NCBI GenBank assembly: GCA_022497155.1
Contig: MU385772.1
Location: forward strand, 124,001-188,000
Source of the DNA: Whalleya microplaca
Taxonomy: Eukaryota > Ascomycota > Sordariomycetes > Xylariales > Xylariaceae
Direction: 5' to 3'
DNA length: 64,000 nucleotides
Under the pieces are notes generated by a model. That model did no database searches. It saw only the letters and a program-made list of their open reading frames with translations, and had not been told where the DNA came from. Positions 33,031 through 45,057 of the stretch are shown in pieces; the first letter of the stretch is position 1, and each line of letters opens with the position of its first letter. Position numbers and translations under genes: made by a program.

Positions 33031-35895
33031 TGCGAAGAGAATAGATTGACTGATAGGTTAATTTCACGTTAGCGAAATTAAGGCAACAAAGAGCGGGACA
33101 GTGCAATGTCGCCGAAGTCTGGAGTGCCAAGGGTCGAGATAGTGAACAGAGGATGCAAGATTAACAGATTAACAGATGCGCACACACCAAGCAACTAGAA
33201 TAGACTTCGGAAATATGTTCTCGGGATCAAGGTGATGATCGCGAGGCAAATAGGTAGAGCACCGACAGACAAAGGCTGTCAGTCGTCGGGATCTCAAAGA
33301 GATCGCTAGGTCAAAGATCTAAAAGCGTACTCGACTTTGGCAGGAGACAGACACTCTTTGCTGCGAGGGCCGGTGAGGATGAACAGGACGGCGAAGTTGA
33401 AGGGAAGCGCCTATTCAGAGGATGGGGATGGGGATGCCGAACGGGTGCGTTTGCAACAGCAGGTATCGTGTTCGGGGGAGGGTGGAAGGTGAGTGAGTAT
33501 GATGGTATGAGATGGGGGTTTTGTAAAGTTTTCCGAATTTTTTTGGTGTTTTGTCTGAATGAATTTGGCGAGAACAGAAACAAAGTACGAACTGGGAAGA
33601 TCGTACTTGATACTGAATCTCTTTTATGGGTTTTTCTCTGGTGCGACGAACTGGCGGATAAAGTTGTCAAGTCGTTGAAAAAAAAAAAAAAAAAGGGAAA
33701 GGCAAAAGGGAAGAGAGTTTTTTGTGTGCTTCTGATCGCGTATTGGTAGCAAAAAATTTCAACGGTTGATAGAAGTGGGTCTCATTATCATTTCCAGGTA
33801 CATCAATGCGCCTCCGTATCTTGCCCCGGATCACATGTACCTGGACTATTTAAAACTGCTGTGCTGCATTATGCACATACATGTAAGTACCTTGGTAGGT
33901 AGATAGATAGAGTGTGGAAGGGAAACCACGCCTGTCACGGTGTCGATGTGACTGTTAGGAGGTACCTGTGACTGCCACCTACCTACATTTGCGATACCTA
34001 CCTACTTCCATACCTGCCCACCCATCCACCAGACGTCCTTTCCTGCACCTTCATCCAGGTTGTTTACCCTAACTTAGTGCCTTCCACCAATATCAAAACT
34101 CTGAACTCTATATCCATATAGCTACTTCCAGGTTCCTACCGTAGGCTGCTAGGTAAACTCAGTATAGCACCCGAATCAATTTTATCAAGTAACGCTGTCC
34201 ATTCCACATATAAGGTTGGTACTCGATGCAGTGTTGACAAGCACATAGCAAACAGATACCAGGTAAGGTACATAATTTCTCGACTCGATTCAATCATACG
34301 TGGAACTGTCCCCAGGTGGATATTCATTTGATTCTGAGTATAGAGGTACTCGGCACATGAAGCTTTTGCTAGACATCATGTGTATATTGTATATAATATA
34401 CCTTACCTAAGCACTTATAAAACCTGCTCTTTCTTCTTTTTTCTTTCTTTTCTTTTCTCTGTTGGAGTATCTTTCCAAGTATCCCAGGTACATACATCCT
34501 AGGTAGTATTGAGCAAATGTAGAGACGGTGAATGAAGTTAATGCTCAAGTCATTGAATGGCTTTCTTTATTGTAAGAAAAGCCTTTATCGGCCTACTAGA
34601 CCCTGCAGGTGAAGGGCAGACAACTTACGATTTTAGTCACAGCGATTGACTATTAGCCACAACGAACCGGCTTAATTATGACTATACTAGCCTACCATAG
34701 CTAGGTTGATCTATACGGATATGTGCAATTCCTATCAGCACTAATAGATCTCGCACTGTTAGCTCAACTACCGCGTCTTGAGTTGACTTTCGCTCTATCG
34801 TGTCCATCCCGCCAAAGCTCTCTAGCTACCATAAAGTTGCCGCTTGGTTTCCAATTGTCTGATTCTCCATCAGCAACTAAACGAGCAGAATATATCAGGG
34901 AAATCATCAGCTAAGATAGAGTTATAGTTTAATTTATTATATAAAGTAGACGATCTTTCCACCATTAATTATTGCTGCCTTGCGATGTCCTTCATCTTGA
35001 CCTTGATCATAGTAGCCCCGAGCAATAGAGGATTGACAACAGCCGAGACAAATTAAGACTCTAGGCAACAAGAAACTACAACAGAAATATGTATTCCTCA
35101 TTCTGTCTAATAATCAGCCACTTTAGTTTCTCAGCAGCCATTGCCGTGATGGTTTATGGGAGGAAAAGGGCGCATGTCGCATGGGAATCTTCCTACTTTG
35201 GAGATAGAGACATGGCTAACCACCTTACTTCTATCTTATCGATTCGGAGATATCGTCGTTAAATGGGCCTGGGATTCCGATGGGAATGGACCGTGCGTCC
35301 ATAAGCTGACGCCATAGGCCCATAGACGACAGCCCCAGTGCCCCAGTTGTCTAAAGCACGCTAAGATAGCGATAACGTTTCCCTGTCAGTTGTCCGGCAG
35401 TCTGGCAGTACCGTTACATATGGTTATCGGCGGATGGTGGCGCTCAACCCCCGAGCTCTAGAAGGCAGCAGAACCTCCATCAGCTTACATGTACGCCTTA
35501 CGCAGTACATCGCCGTACCTTACATCCCGTACTCCAACAATACTTCGTCTGCACGCAAATGCGCAGAAAGCCTCTTCGCAAACCCCTTCTCTGACTCAAC
35601 ACCGCTCTCCACTGCGTAGCCATCCTTCCAACACTTTCCTCCCCAGCAGCCAAGCAGCCAAGCAGCCAAGCTACTGTGTGTCAGCTGCTTCTTGTGCTGG
35701 TCGGCCGTTCTACAAAGCAATACGTATAAGTAGCGCGGCTCGATGCTCACCATGCCGATTCATGCAACCTTATGAGAAACAGAATCCGCAGCTTTTGTAA
35801 CATACTCGACCTGCTTGAGGAACAGGCCAAGATATTAATATTGACAGGTTCTCGGCTCGACCTCCTTCGTGCCGGGACAAGAGACAAGAGCCAAC
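33031..35895. other. Divergent promoter region between PAB1 and HUL5
   Basis: Head-to-head promoters of two conserved genes separated by nearly 3 kb. Contains an A17 run (33678-33694), pyrimidine tracts near 34430-34460 and several TAGGTA/TACCTA words. No coding region was supported. Confidence 0.5.
33678..33694 (+). repeat. Poly(A) run of 17 upstream of PAB1
   Basis: An A17 on the plus strand, read as T17 in the PAB1 direction, about 650 bases before the PAB1 ATG. Poly(dA:dT) tracts of this kind exclude nucleosomes in fungal promoters. It is not the A-rich autoregulatory leader known from yeast PAB1, because the orientation is opposite. Confidence 0.7.
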
Positions 35896-38800
35896 ATGTT
35901 TCCCACCTTCACGGGCTCCTCCCGCCGACCTCGAAATGTAAACCTGAGCGGCCAGCGAAACACGAACCCGTGGGCTACCTCCCAGAGCTGGGGCCCCGGT
36001 CCCTCCGGCGCCTCCAAGACTGTAGCTCAGGCACAGGCAGATCGAGAGAAGAGACAACGAGAACGTGACGAGCTGGCTGCTACGAAGCGCCTGCAAAGAG
36101 TGTGGAGGGGCTGCAGGGAACGGCAGAACTTCAGGCAGAAATGCCGCGAGGAGTATGATGCTCTATACCCTCAGCCGACACCCCCTGGATCCCAGTCTCT
36201 TAGGTTGAATAATGCCCTACTCTTATTGCTTGCCCTGTTCGATCCGGTACGCACAAGTGACCAACAACGGTTGGACCTATTCGTCCAGGACTTGGCTACC
36301 TTAGACTCGACCCCAAGGAACTTCGATCTGTTCAAGCCAGCTTCTTGGGATCGACTGGCGCGACTTCTCGTAGGCGCTTTAGAGCAGTATGTACAAGCTC
36401 ACTGGAGCTTAACTCGTAGCCAACTCGTAGCCGTTTGCTTACTATTGGGACAGTCGTTCGTCAGACTCCTCTCTGGCTATTCTCAGCCTATTAATTGACA
36501 TTGTCAAGAGAAGACCGTTCTCTATTACTTCTACCTTGCATCGATATTACAAGCTTCTTGCTGGATATTTTGAGAAAAGTGGCCATGAAACCACCTCGAC
36601 AGACCAACACCAGGTTCTTACTGATGCTGCTGCTGCGCCATTAGCACTGAACTCTCAGACAGGTATGTTGGTAAACCTAGGGGGCATTGATGTGTCTAGT
36701 TCGCCTCGTCTTGGCGCCTAGTCTGTCTTTACTCGATGTATACTAACAACTTATAGGACCAAGTGTGCAGGCTTATGGGGCATTCGCGTATTCTTTTCTG
36801 ACTTCTTCGAACCTATTATTCTTACAGCAAAACCCAAAGCAAGTGGCACGTTCCTTGGACATGCAGTTCTTGTCTGAGAGCATTACAATTGCATTTTCAG
36901 GACGGGAACACCTCAAGGGTTTATCTAAAGATGGCTTGCTTTGGCTCTTAGCCCATTTCATTGCCTTGAACAGAGCAGCGCCTACTTCTCAGGGGTCTAA
37001 GTACCTCGAGGCGCTCTATCTCCAGCTTTCCATGCTTGCAGACGATATTCGTATACGGTCCAGTCGCCTTGAAGAAGCAACCAATGATGCCGATGATTCA
37101 TCCGAGCTGAGCAAACATTCCGATGCCCAAGATTCAGCGCCGCTGCCGACTTGGGTGCTCGACCAGCTAGACTTCTTGGTCAATGAAGATGGTATTTCCG
37201 AACTTCTAAGCAGGTTTACTTCGTAAGTGTTTCATGCTTAATAGGGTCAGGCGTCCCGCTAACATGGTCAAGGTCTGCCGCCTCTTCTGTGAGTCTCTCT
37301 GAGGATGCTAGTTTACTAGCAGGCTACACGTTGGTATTACTTAGATGCTTCCCGAGTCATGGTGATGACATTAAGATGCGCCTTTTCCAAGGCGATATTT
37401 CCACCGTCACCTCTACGGGACCTGCTACAATACCGTCCGTTAAGTATTTCTGGCAAGCGGCTTCCAATACCGACCTCTTCAAGAGCATCATGCAGCCAAA
37501 GGCCCAGCGACAACCGACATCAGTTGTAACTCTTCTCCAGCCAGAACCTAAACGTGATTTAGAATGGCGCACGATCCTGCTTTTCCTAGAGCTATACAAC
37601 TTCCTCCTGAGGGTCACTGATGATGAGGATTTTCTGCCAGCGGAAAGTCAAATACTATCACAACAAAGTCCCGCGACATCGCGAATACGTTCAAGCAGCC
37701 TCCCCTTGAATGAACTGAAACAACTCGTCAATTTCCTGAAAAATCTCTCCTTCCCGTTGTATTATAATTTACCGGACATCATGCCGTCGGCCTCGAATAC
37801 GGCCCGTTTAAATAGCCTCATGGGTGTCAGTTCAGTTACACCGAGTGCCCAAGAGGAAGAGGCGAAGGCTACCTCCTCATCGTTCGCTGGCATCATGGGC
37901 ATGGACGTCTTAGTCTTGAGACACGCATCGACAACCACTATGCGCTCGTTATACGAGAGAGATTCTCGTCGGCACTTTCTGCCTGACAACTTCTGGTTGA
38001 TGACTTCGAAGTTTGACATGGATGGCTTCATATCGGCCGTCGTATTGGAAGAGCAGAGGAAGGACGAGATGGCTGAAGAAGAGGAAGATTTGAGTGACTC
38101 GGAAATAGACGGACTTGACACATTCCATACATACACCGGGCACCGCCTCTCACGGGCGGCCCGGATTGAAAAGCACCGCCAGATGCGAAAGATACAACGG
38201 GAACAGTTGCTGGCCCAGGTTGGGCCGAAACTGGAAATTCTCCGAAACATGCCGTTCGTCATTCCATTCGACGTCAGAGTTCAAATCTTCCGCCAGTTCG
38301 TATACCTGGACAAATCGAAACGACGGGGCGGTAATGTCGACCCTGATCGTTGGCGATTGTCAGTAATATCGGGAGAAGGCGGCTTCAATAATCCCACTGC
38401 TAGGGGCAGGGATATTCTTGGCCGCCATACAGCCAGGGTCAAGCGCGGAGAGGTCTTCAGTGATGCCTTCGAACAGTTCTATCCACTTGGCGAAGGCTTA
38501 AAGGAGCCTATCCAGATCACATTTGTCGATCAGTTCGATCAGCCTGAAGCCGGAATCGATGGTGGTGGTGTTACAAAGGAGTTCCTAACTAGCGTGACCG
38601 ATGAGGCTTTTAAGCCCGGTCCTGATGGTCACAATCTCTTCGTTACCAACGGTCAGAATCTGTTGTATCCAAATCCAACTGCGTTTGACGATCAAGCTGA
38701 GTGGTTGCGAAGCTCAGGGCTTTCGGAGAGCGATGCTGAGTGGAAGAGCAGCATGTTAGAACTTAGCAAGCGTTATGAGTTTCTCGGTCGCGTGGTTGGA

Positions 38801-39619
38801 AAGTGTATGTACGAGGGTATTCTCATTGACAAGGCCTTCGCCGGCTTTTTCCTGCTCAAGTGGTCCTCCTCGGGGCAGAGTTCGTCGGCAGATTATCGCG
38901 CGAACCTAAATGACTTACGCGAACTCGACCCCGAGTTATACCAGGGCCTAATAAGCCTGAAGAACTACCCTGGGGACGTGGGTGATCTTTCCTTAGACTT
39001 CACTATTACAGATCAAGTCACCACCCCCTTTGGGACGCGCACCATCACCCGCCCGCTCCGGAAAAATGGCGAGACTATTCCCGTCACGAATAAAGATCGC
39101 CCCCTATATATCTCTTATGTGGTGAACCACCGACTAGTAGCCCAGCCCTATCGGCAGACCAGAGCCTTCCTCCGCGGACTCGGTTCCATCATCACTCCGA
39201 CATGGCTCTCCATGTTCAACCAATCCGAGCTGCAGCGTCTCGTCGGCGGCGACAGCTCGGAGATCGACGTCGAGGACCTCCGGCGCAACACGGCCTACTC
39301 GGGCCTGTACGCCATCGGTGACGACGGGCTGGAGCACACCACCGTGCAGATGTTCTGGCAGGTCATGCACGAGTTCAAGGACTCGGAGCGCCGCGAGGTG
39401 CTCAAGTACGTCACGTCGACGCCGCGCGCGCCGCTGCTGGGCTTCGCCCAGCTGAGCCCGCAGTTCACCATCCGCGACGGCGGCACCGACCAGGAGCGGC
39501 TCCCGAGCACGAGCACGTGCGTCAACCTGCTCAAGCTGCCCCGGTATAATTCCATCAAGACGCTGAAGAGCAAGTTGTTGTATGCCATCCAGGCTGGCGC
39601 GGGCTTCGACCTGAGCTAG
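35896..39619 (+). CDS. HUL5: HECT-type E3 ubiquitin-protein ligase, HUL5-like
   Basis: Four exons (35896-36386, 36454-36662, 36757-37222, 37273-39619) join in frame to give 1170 residues. The first intron has donor GTATGT and acceptor GGGACAG; without it, the frame seems broken. The N-terminus MFPTFTGSSRRPRNVNLSG and an IQ-like helix (KRLQRVWRGCRERQ) are typical of the HUL5/UBE3B-C group. The C-terminal 370 or so residues form the HECT domain: FVDQFDQPEAGIDGGGVTKE in the N-lobe, and LPSTSTCVNLLKLP with the ubiquitin-accepting Cys1138. The ligase forms a thioester with ubiquitin and extends chains on misfolded proteins, working with the proteasome. The ATG at 35896 follows GCCAAC and is the first Met in the frame. 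Confidence 0.93.
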
Positions 39620-40474
39620 GTAGATATCATTATTTACCAGACTACGCGGTGGATACCACTGCAAATTTGCAATGAAGATGAGAACTTGAGATATTTATTT
39701 ATTACCGTGCTCTTTGCATACATACCTTTTTTGCAGTTGACATTTGAGCGTCCACCCAATTTCCAACGACACGATACAAGCAGAATTATGATCATGAGCA
39801 TTATCACCGAGAGAAACCCCACTTCGCTCCTTCTCAGTATGTCCATCGTTGTGAACAGCACCTTGGAAGGTTGGAGAGGGGTGCGGTGTGGTGGTTCTAC
39901 AATAGCAGAGTAATGGGTTTAGTCCCAAGCATCATTCTCGATCGAGAATGCTCGAGCTAGGGGGTAGGAGGATGATGAGACGGAGGTGGTGGTTCTTTGA
40001 TTGCGTGCACAATTGCATGGGATAGGGGGGTTACAAGGACCTGATTGATTACACAGCATAGGGGGTGGGGCTCGTGAAAAACACATTAATGTCAAGAGTA
40101 GATATCTGTATTAGATAGGATGAATGCATTGCCGAGCTTTTGCTAGAATGACACGATACGGAGTACTTCTTGATTGTTCAGATGAATGGTGTTGCTGGTT
40201 TGCAGTAGGACAATGTTTGACCAGCCTGTCATCCATTAGTCAATATCTCATCAAGTGACGTGGTTGTTCGGAAAGGGACAATGGAGTGCGCTTATGGACT
40301 TCTAGACTCCCATGTTGAGTAGAGGGTGATTACGCCGCTGATTTGGTCTCAATATATATGTTCTCTCTCCGTAACGAGACGATTTGTTATACAGTGAAGC
40401 ACGGTCCTATACTCATACTGGCAATAAACCCTTCCTCTATTTTGGACGAGGTGTTTCATTCGTCCAATATAGAC

Positions 40475-40656
40475 TACTATCACAGTTATCGTATGTGCAA
40501 TTATCATTTGGGTGCTGCCGTGATCGAAACTAGTCAATTCTAAGTGATCTTCCCTCAATAAGTGAGGTGATCGTATTTAAACACATAGCTTCGGAATCAC
40601 TATTTGCCCGATCTCCGTACTAATAGGGGTAATTAACAACTACCCATATCGTGACA
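40475..40656 (-). repeat. Repeat family R3, copy 1 (possible LTR start)
   Basis: Read on the minus strand, it starts TGTCACGATATGGGTAGTTG, like the 5' end of many fungal LTRs. It continues to GCAGCACCCAAATGATAATT followed by GCACATACGATAACTGT. That inner block matches 44433-44468 on the plus strand at roughly four bases in five. Confidence 0.5.
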
Positions 40657-40869
40657 CTATCTCCTAGGAGAAAAGCCTGCTTTGATGGTATCTTGAGATC
40701 ACTAAGAAGATACGTGTAGGTTGCAAAACAATCTTGCAATGTACCTAGCTGGGAAAGGATTCGCATCGTCATAACCGGATAGACCATACTGGAGTGAGAA
40801 GACATAATCAACTCCTTCTTGTTCAAGAAGTATGTTTCCTGGGAACCTGCAGGTGTCGGTTCTTCCTGT

Positions 40870-41022
40870 TAGCATACGCCCTATAGGGCTGAGGGTGGTC
40901 CAGGCCTACGTATGGCCGATCTGCCTATACATGTATATAAGGTGGCAGAGCCACCTTCCTATAGCTTCACCTTGCACTATTATGTCACTATACTCCTCAT
41001 TACTTTGTCCCATATTGACACT
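40870..41022 (+). repeat. Repeat family R2, copy 2 (probable solo-LTR fragment)
   Basis: Homologous to 2438-2588. Carries GCCTACGTA, the TATA box ATGTATATAAGG, the hairpin GGTGGC-AGA-GCCACC, CTATAGCTTCACCTTGCAC, and TTGTCCCATATTGACAC. Confidence 0.55.
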
Positions 41023-41344
41023 TCCGTCTCCTTGAATGAAGGCGCCACCGTGAAGGGAAAGAACAACTATCTCCGATGCTATATCAGAAACAGAGGGAGC
41101 TTGCGGGTACCAAGTGCCCCCAACCTCTTCGGATCCGATGCTCGACTCGAGGGGTCTATGGAAGAAGTTTTGCGGTAAGGGTTTCATGAGCTGTAATTGG
41201 CTACCCTCTTTCTGAGGCTTGAGGTAAAGCGTTTCCGTGATCCCAATACGAGATATAATGTCTATCATCACAAAGGTCACACGGGCCAGGATTGTCTGCT
41301 TGGTCATCCACTCGGGATGTGGCCTTAGTAGTCGAACCAAGGAG

Positions 41345-41510
41345 ATAAGTGATGAAATAGACGCAGGCTCTGAGTATCATAGTCATTATTATTAGGAAAA
41401 TATCATCACTAGAGTCTAGATGAGGGAAACCTTCTATATATAAGCCACAGCTTGTGTTACGTCCCAGCCGCCTGGATTATCAGCCACACATCCCTGTAAT
41501 CCGTCAATAC
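41345..41510 (-). repeat. Repeat family R1, copy 3
   Basis: On the minus strand it reads CGGATTACAGGGATGTGTGG, then CTGATAATCCAGGCGGCTGG, ACACAAGCTGTGGC, TTATATATAG, and AGACTCTAGTGATGAT. It ends with ATGACTATGATACTCAGAGC. It aligns to both other R1 copies and is the longest of the three. Confidence 0.65.
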
Positions 41511-42280
41511 GAATCCAGGATGACAAGCTGGTAGGCGAACTAAAGCTGTGCCAATATATGTCAACGGGAACAACAGTTTAAGGGGCTGATAGGAGGTGAG
41601 CGGGTGAGCCGTCGAGCTAGGCATAATGCGCAGAAAAATTAATGCTATTGGAAAGGATGCGGATGTCATATATTTCAAGCTACGAGACGGCGTTTCATAC
41701 TGAGGCTGGCATGGCTTATCTACCCAGGCCAACGCTCCTAAGCAAGGCCGCTGTGGAAGAATAGATGTTGACCAGAATGAGGGATTATCATCGAATCTCC
41801 AATATGTGACACAATGGGTGTGCAAGAGGCATAAGCCAGACGTGCCAGTAAATGCGAACTTCCTAATGTGATTCAGGTTGCATTTGACTGTCTGACGTCT
41901 GTCTGTTACCCTACTAAGCTGCAGACGACAATTTCTTACATGTATAATATCGTAGCCGAGCCAACCAGATGCGACACTTTCAATGAATGTAACCACTCAG
42001 TTGCAATCGATTCTTACCTAAGTTTACTGCCAACTCACATAGGGGCATAAGCGAAAGTTTAACTGGTGTGAGAACTGCTGGATGAGATATTCGGCGAATA
42101 TTTCTGCTGTGCCGTTCGGCAGGTTAACAGGCGTTCAAGTCCCTAAAATTAGAGCCGCAATGGGTTCCCTCGTGTTCACGTCCTTGATATCATCAGAAAC
42201 TTTTCACGGCACACAACTCAGCCAAATTCTCTGATTTACCCTCTGTATTCTTATAAGAATTTCCAGATTAAATCGAGACG

Positions 42281-43575
42281 ATGGCGTCACCGCAGCCCTC
42301 GCTCCAACCACCACTAGACTATCATGATGATCGTGTGGGAATGATGGTCAGTGGTTCAATACTTGCATTGATCGCAACTTCATACGTTGCTCTACGTTTC
42401 TGGTCACGGCGGCTTACTGGCCTTAGCCTGGGACTTGACGATTATTTAGTTTTGGCAGCCCTCGTTTTTCATCACGCCTGTTTCGCCTCTAACATTGTAT
42501 ATGCTGAACAAGGAGGGGTTGGAGGGGATATAAGACTGATCACGATGGAAGATCCGGGATCTATCGTTATTCTATACAAGGTAGAAATTCAGGCCCAAAA
42601 TTCTGTGTAATCTACTAAGTATTAAATATTGAACAGTCACTGCTCGCAATAGAGGTATTCTATGGGCTTAGTTCCCCTACGGTGAAACTATCCACTCTGG
42701 CGTTCTACTGTCGCATCTTTCCGACTCGAACAGTAAAACTCGGCTCTGCTATACTTGCTTCCTTATGTATTGGGTGGGCGATTTCGATCGAAATCGTCAA
42801 TTTTATACAGTGTCGACCTTTACAAGCCTTATGGGATAGAGAACTCCAACTTCTTCCCAGTACACGATGTCTCGACAAGATCCTTTTTTTCCTTGGTAAT
42901 GCAACAAGCAACTGCGTCATTGACTTTGCGACGTTGACATTCCCCATCCACGAGGTTGTTAAGCTACATACTTCTTGGTCAAAGAAAGTTGGCATTTGCG
43001 CTATATTTCTGATTGGTGGCATGTAGGTATTCAATCAAAACTACTTGTGAGCCTCCATCTCTGATCTTCCTTAGAGCCTTCGCAGCCAGCCTTACCCTCA
43101 CGATATCGTTGGCTGTGGCCTATAGCCACAGCACTACCAACTTCACACGTATGTTTAAGCTAGCGGATTGAACTTGTGGTAATCGCTGATTCATATAGAG
43201 CAAATGACTGTACCCGGCATTGCCTCAGTCATAGAGATTTATTTGGCCATCATCGGCACCTGCACCCCAACACTGATTCCAGTTTACCGCCGACTTCGAT
43301 ACGGTGATGCCTCTAGAAGCACCAATGCGAACTCCAAATGGAAACATTCTAGAAATATTATTACAATTGGCCAGATGTCTAACAGAAGGAATCTTCACAC
43401 TGACGGTCAAGGGGAAGGGGAAGGTTCATTCGAGAGGATTCATGACGACGATTCTTTTATCACAGCGGACTACGAAAATAACTCCCGGGCTCACGTAGCT
43501 TGTCACAGGGGTAGTAGACTCCTTAAAGAAAGCTCTACTGACACGCTTGTCTTACAGCAGATTGCAAGAAACTAA
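42281..43575 (+). CDS. Fungal rhodopsin-domain integral membrane protein
   Basis: Four exons (42281-42580, 42637-43022, 43075-43148, 43199-43575) join in frame, giving 378 residues. All introns are 48-56 bases with GT-AG ends. The layout fits the seven-helix fungal integral-membrane (rhodopsin-domain, PTH11-like) family: helix 1 MMVSGSILALIATSYVALRF, then the typical GLDDYLVLAALV after it, WAISIEIVNFIQCRPLQALWD with the conserved CRP motif, LDKILFFLGNATSNCVIDFA, and a late helix at IASVIEIYLAIIGTCTPTLI. The tail from RLRYGDASRS is soluble. There is no CFEM domain. Members are thought to act as surface receptors, but few have known ligands. It is flanked by repeat fragments, suggesting an accessory gene. 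Confidence 0.85.
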
Positions 43576-45057
43576 AATATGATGTGGCCAGATGATCGCC
43601 ATCCTTCTCCGATATAGTCTATGACGAGGACCCCGGCTGTCACACGCTGGGGCCAAGACCTGTTGGAAGCTATACGAGATGCAGGAATGTTGCAAGTGTA
43701 CATATATTGGATGCTGTCGGCTGTTATTCGATAATCTTGAATATATAACTACCTAACAAAACGTAGGCAACCCAACGACGGCTACATCGGCAACAGACAG
43801 GATACGTATCACAGATACGTACTATTGGAGCAGGTCTAGATAAGGACCTATCGCCTCCCATTAGATTTAGAACAGCAAACACCCTCAGAGACCCTAAAGA
43901 AATCATTAACAGAAATGATCTATTCCAAGCCCTATCACAGCCCTTGTTACACGCCACGTATTGGATCTCGTTGTTTTACTTTATCGGAAGCTGGATATGA
44001 TGGGTAACCATGATGTTTTTCATTGTATGGTAGGCGATTCGTATGGAAGGTTGTAGTTGACAATACACGGGTATGATCTTTAGCTCGCATTCTTTAACCT
44101 ACGTATTCCCCATTTCATTCCAGTATAACCAGTTTCAGGCAAGATCTAGCTAGAAGTTTCGAGGGCTTCTTTAGGAGACCCAATAAGATGTTGCATCTAG
44201 CATATACTGATAGGGGATAACTGGCACATGTATCCTTGTATCACGACAGGGGCAGCTGTTATAGAGCCCCTTTACCTCTGGAGTTAAAAAAAGAAAACAG
44301 TAGTTCTGAGCGTGTATTTTAACAGCATGTGCTTCTGAACAACTACCTAGGTAGAGGGGAATTGCTTAGGCAACATAATGATCATTTCTAGTATAACGAT
44401 CAATTCGTGTTAACAAATTAGCTGAAATTACTGCAGCACCCAAATAACGATTGCACACACAATTACTGTACCATCTCCTCCCTCCACGTGGTCGAATATA
44501 AACCCTAGCCCAATGAAGTCTCTCGTTGTATGAATCAGTAGCGGGAGTACCTCGCGCCCTGGCTTTTAGCATAACAATTCGACAAGGCAACTAGATGCTA
44601 AGCCCAAACCTTCCCCGACCTAGCTTTGTCTTCAAAGCTACCGAGCATCTTGATATGCCAATATTTTGGCTTTTGCCCATTTCAGGTTGGCACGACTAAC
44701 CCATAGCTCGAATAGCTCAACTCTAAGACCGCTCAGGGCACCCATGTAAGCGTACAAAATCCTGCTGGCTGGTAGATAGATATATGTAGTGACACCCTTG
44801 TTCCTGAAGTTGTTCACGTGAAAGGAGCCCCAACATAGTATCGATTCAGAAGATCGTACGGGGAAAAGTAATTCGCTACCCCAGGTTTTACCCCACAAGC
44901 CACACGCAGGAATGCGGAGGGCAGCAAGACCTATACTTGGCAAGGAACCTATAAAACTACGTAAGGCCTTTAGAACTGACGAAAAAGAACCCGGATCCTG
45001 TTCTGCTATTCTTGACCTCCAGTGATTCTTCTACCTAAATCGAGCCCTTCACCTCCC
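43576..45057. other. Intergenic stretch with repeat fragment
   Basis: Contains the second R3 copy (44253-44480). The rest has no supported gene; frames at 44366-44943 look random. Confidence 0.45.
44253..44480 (+). repeat. Repeat family R3, copy 2
   Basis: The left end TATCACGACAGGGGCAGCTG is weakly similar to the start of copy 1. The inner block GCAGCACCCAAATAACGATT followed by GCACACACAATTACTGT is clearly related to it. The middle has diverged or gained sequence. Confidence 0.45.

Larger units (their letters stand above)
39620..42280. other. Accessory intergenic region packed with repeat fragments
   Basis: Fragments of R3 (40475-40656, minus), R2 (40870-41022, plus) and R1 (41345-41510, minus) lie within 1.1 kb. 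The different orientations suggest nested or successive insertions. No intact coding region was found. Confidence 0.5.

Noticed and set aside
36470..36500. Apparent frameshift in HUL5 after SGYSQP
   Set aside because: An intron at 36387-36453 (GTATGT donor, TTACTA branch-like sequence, GGGACAG acceptor) restores the frame and the expected helix SDSSLAILSLLIDIV.
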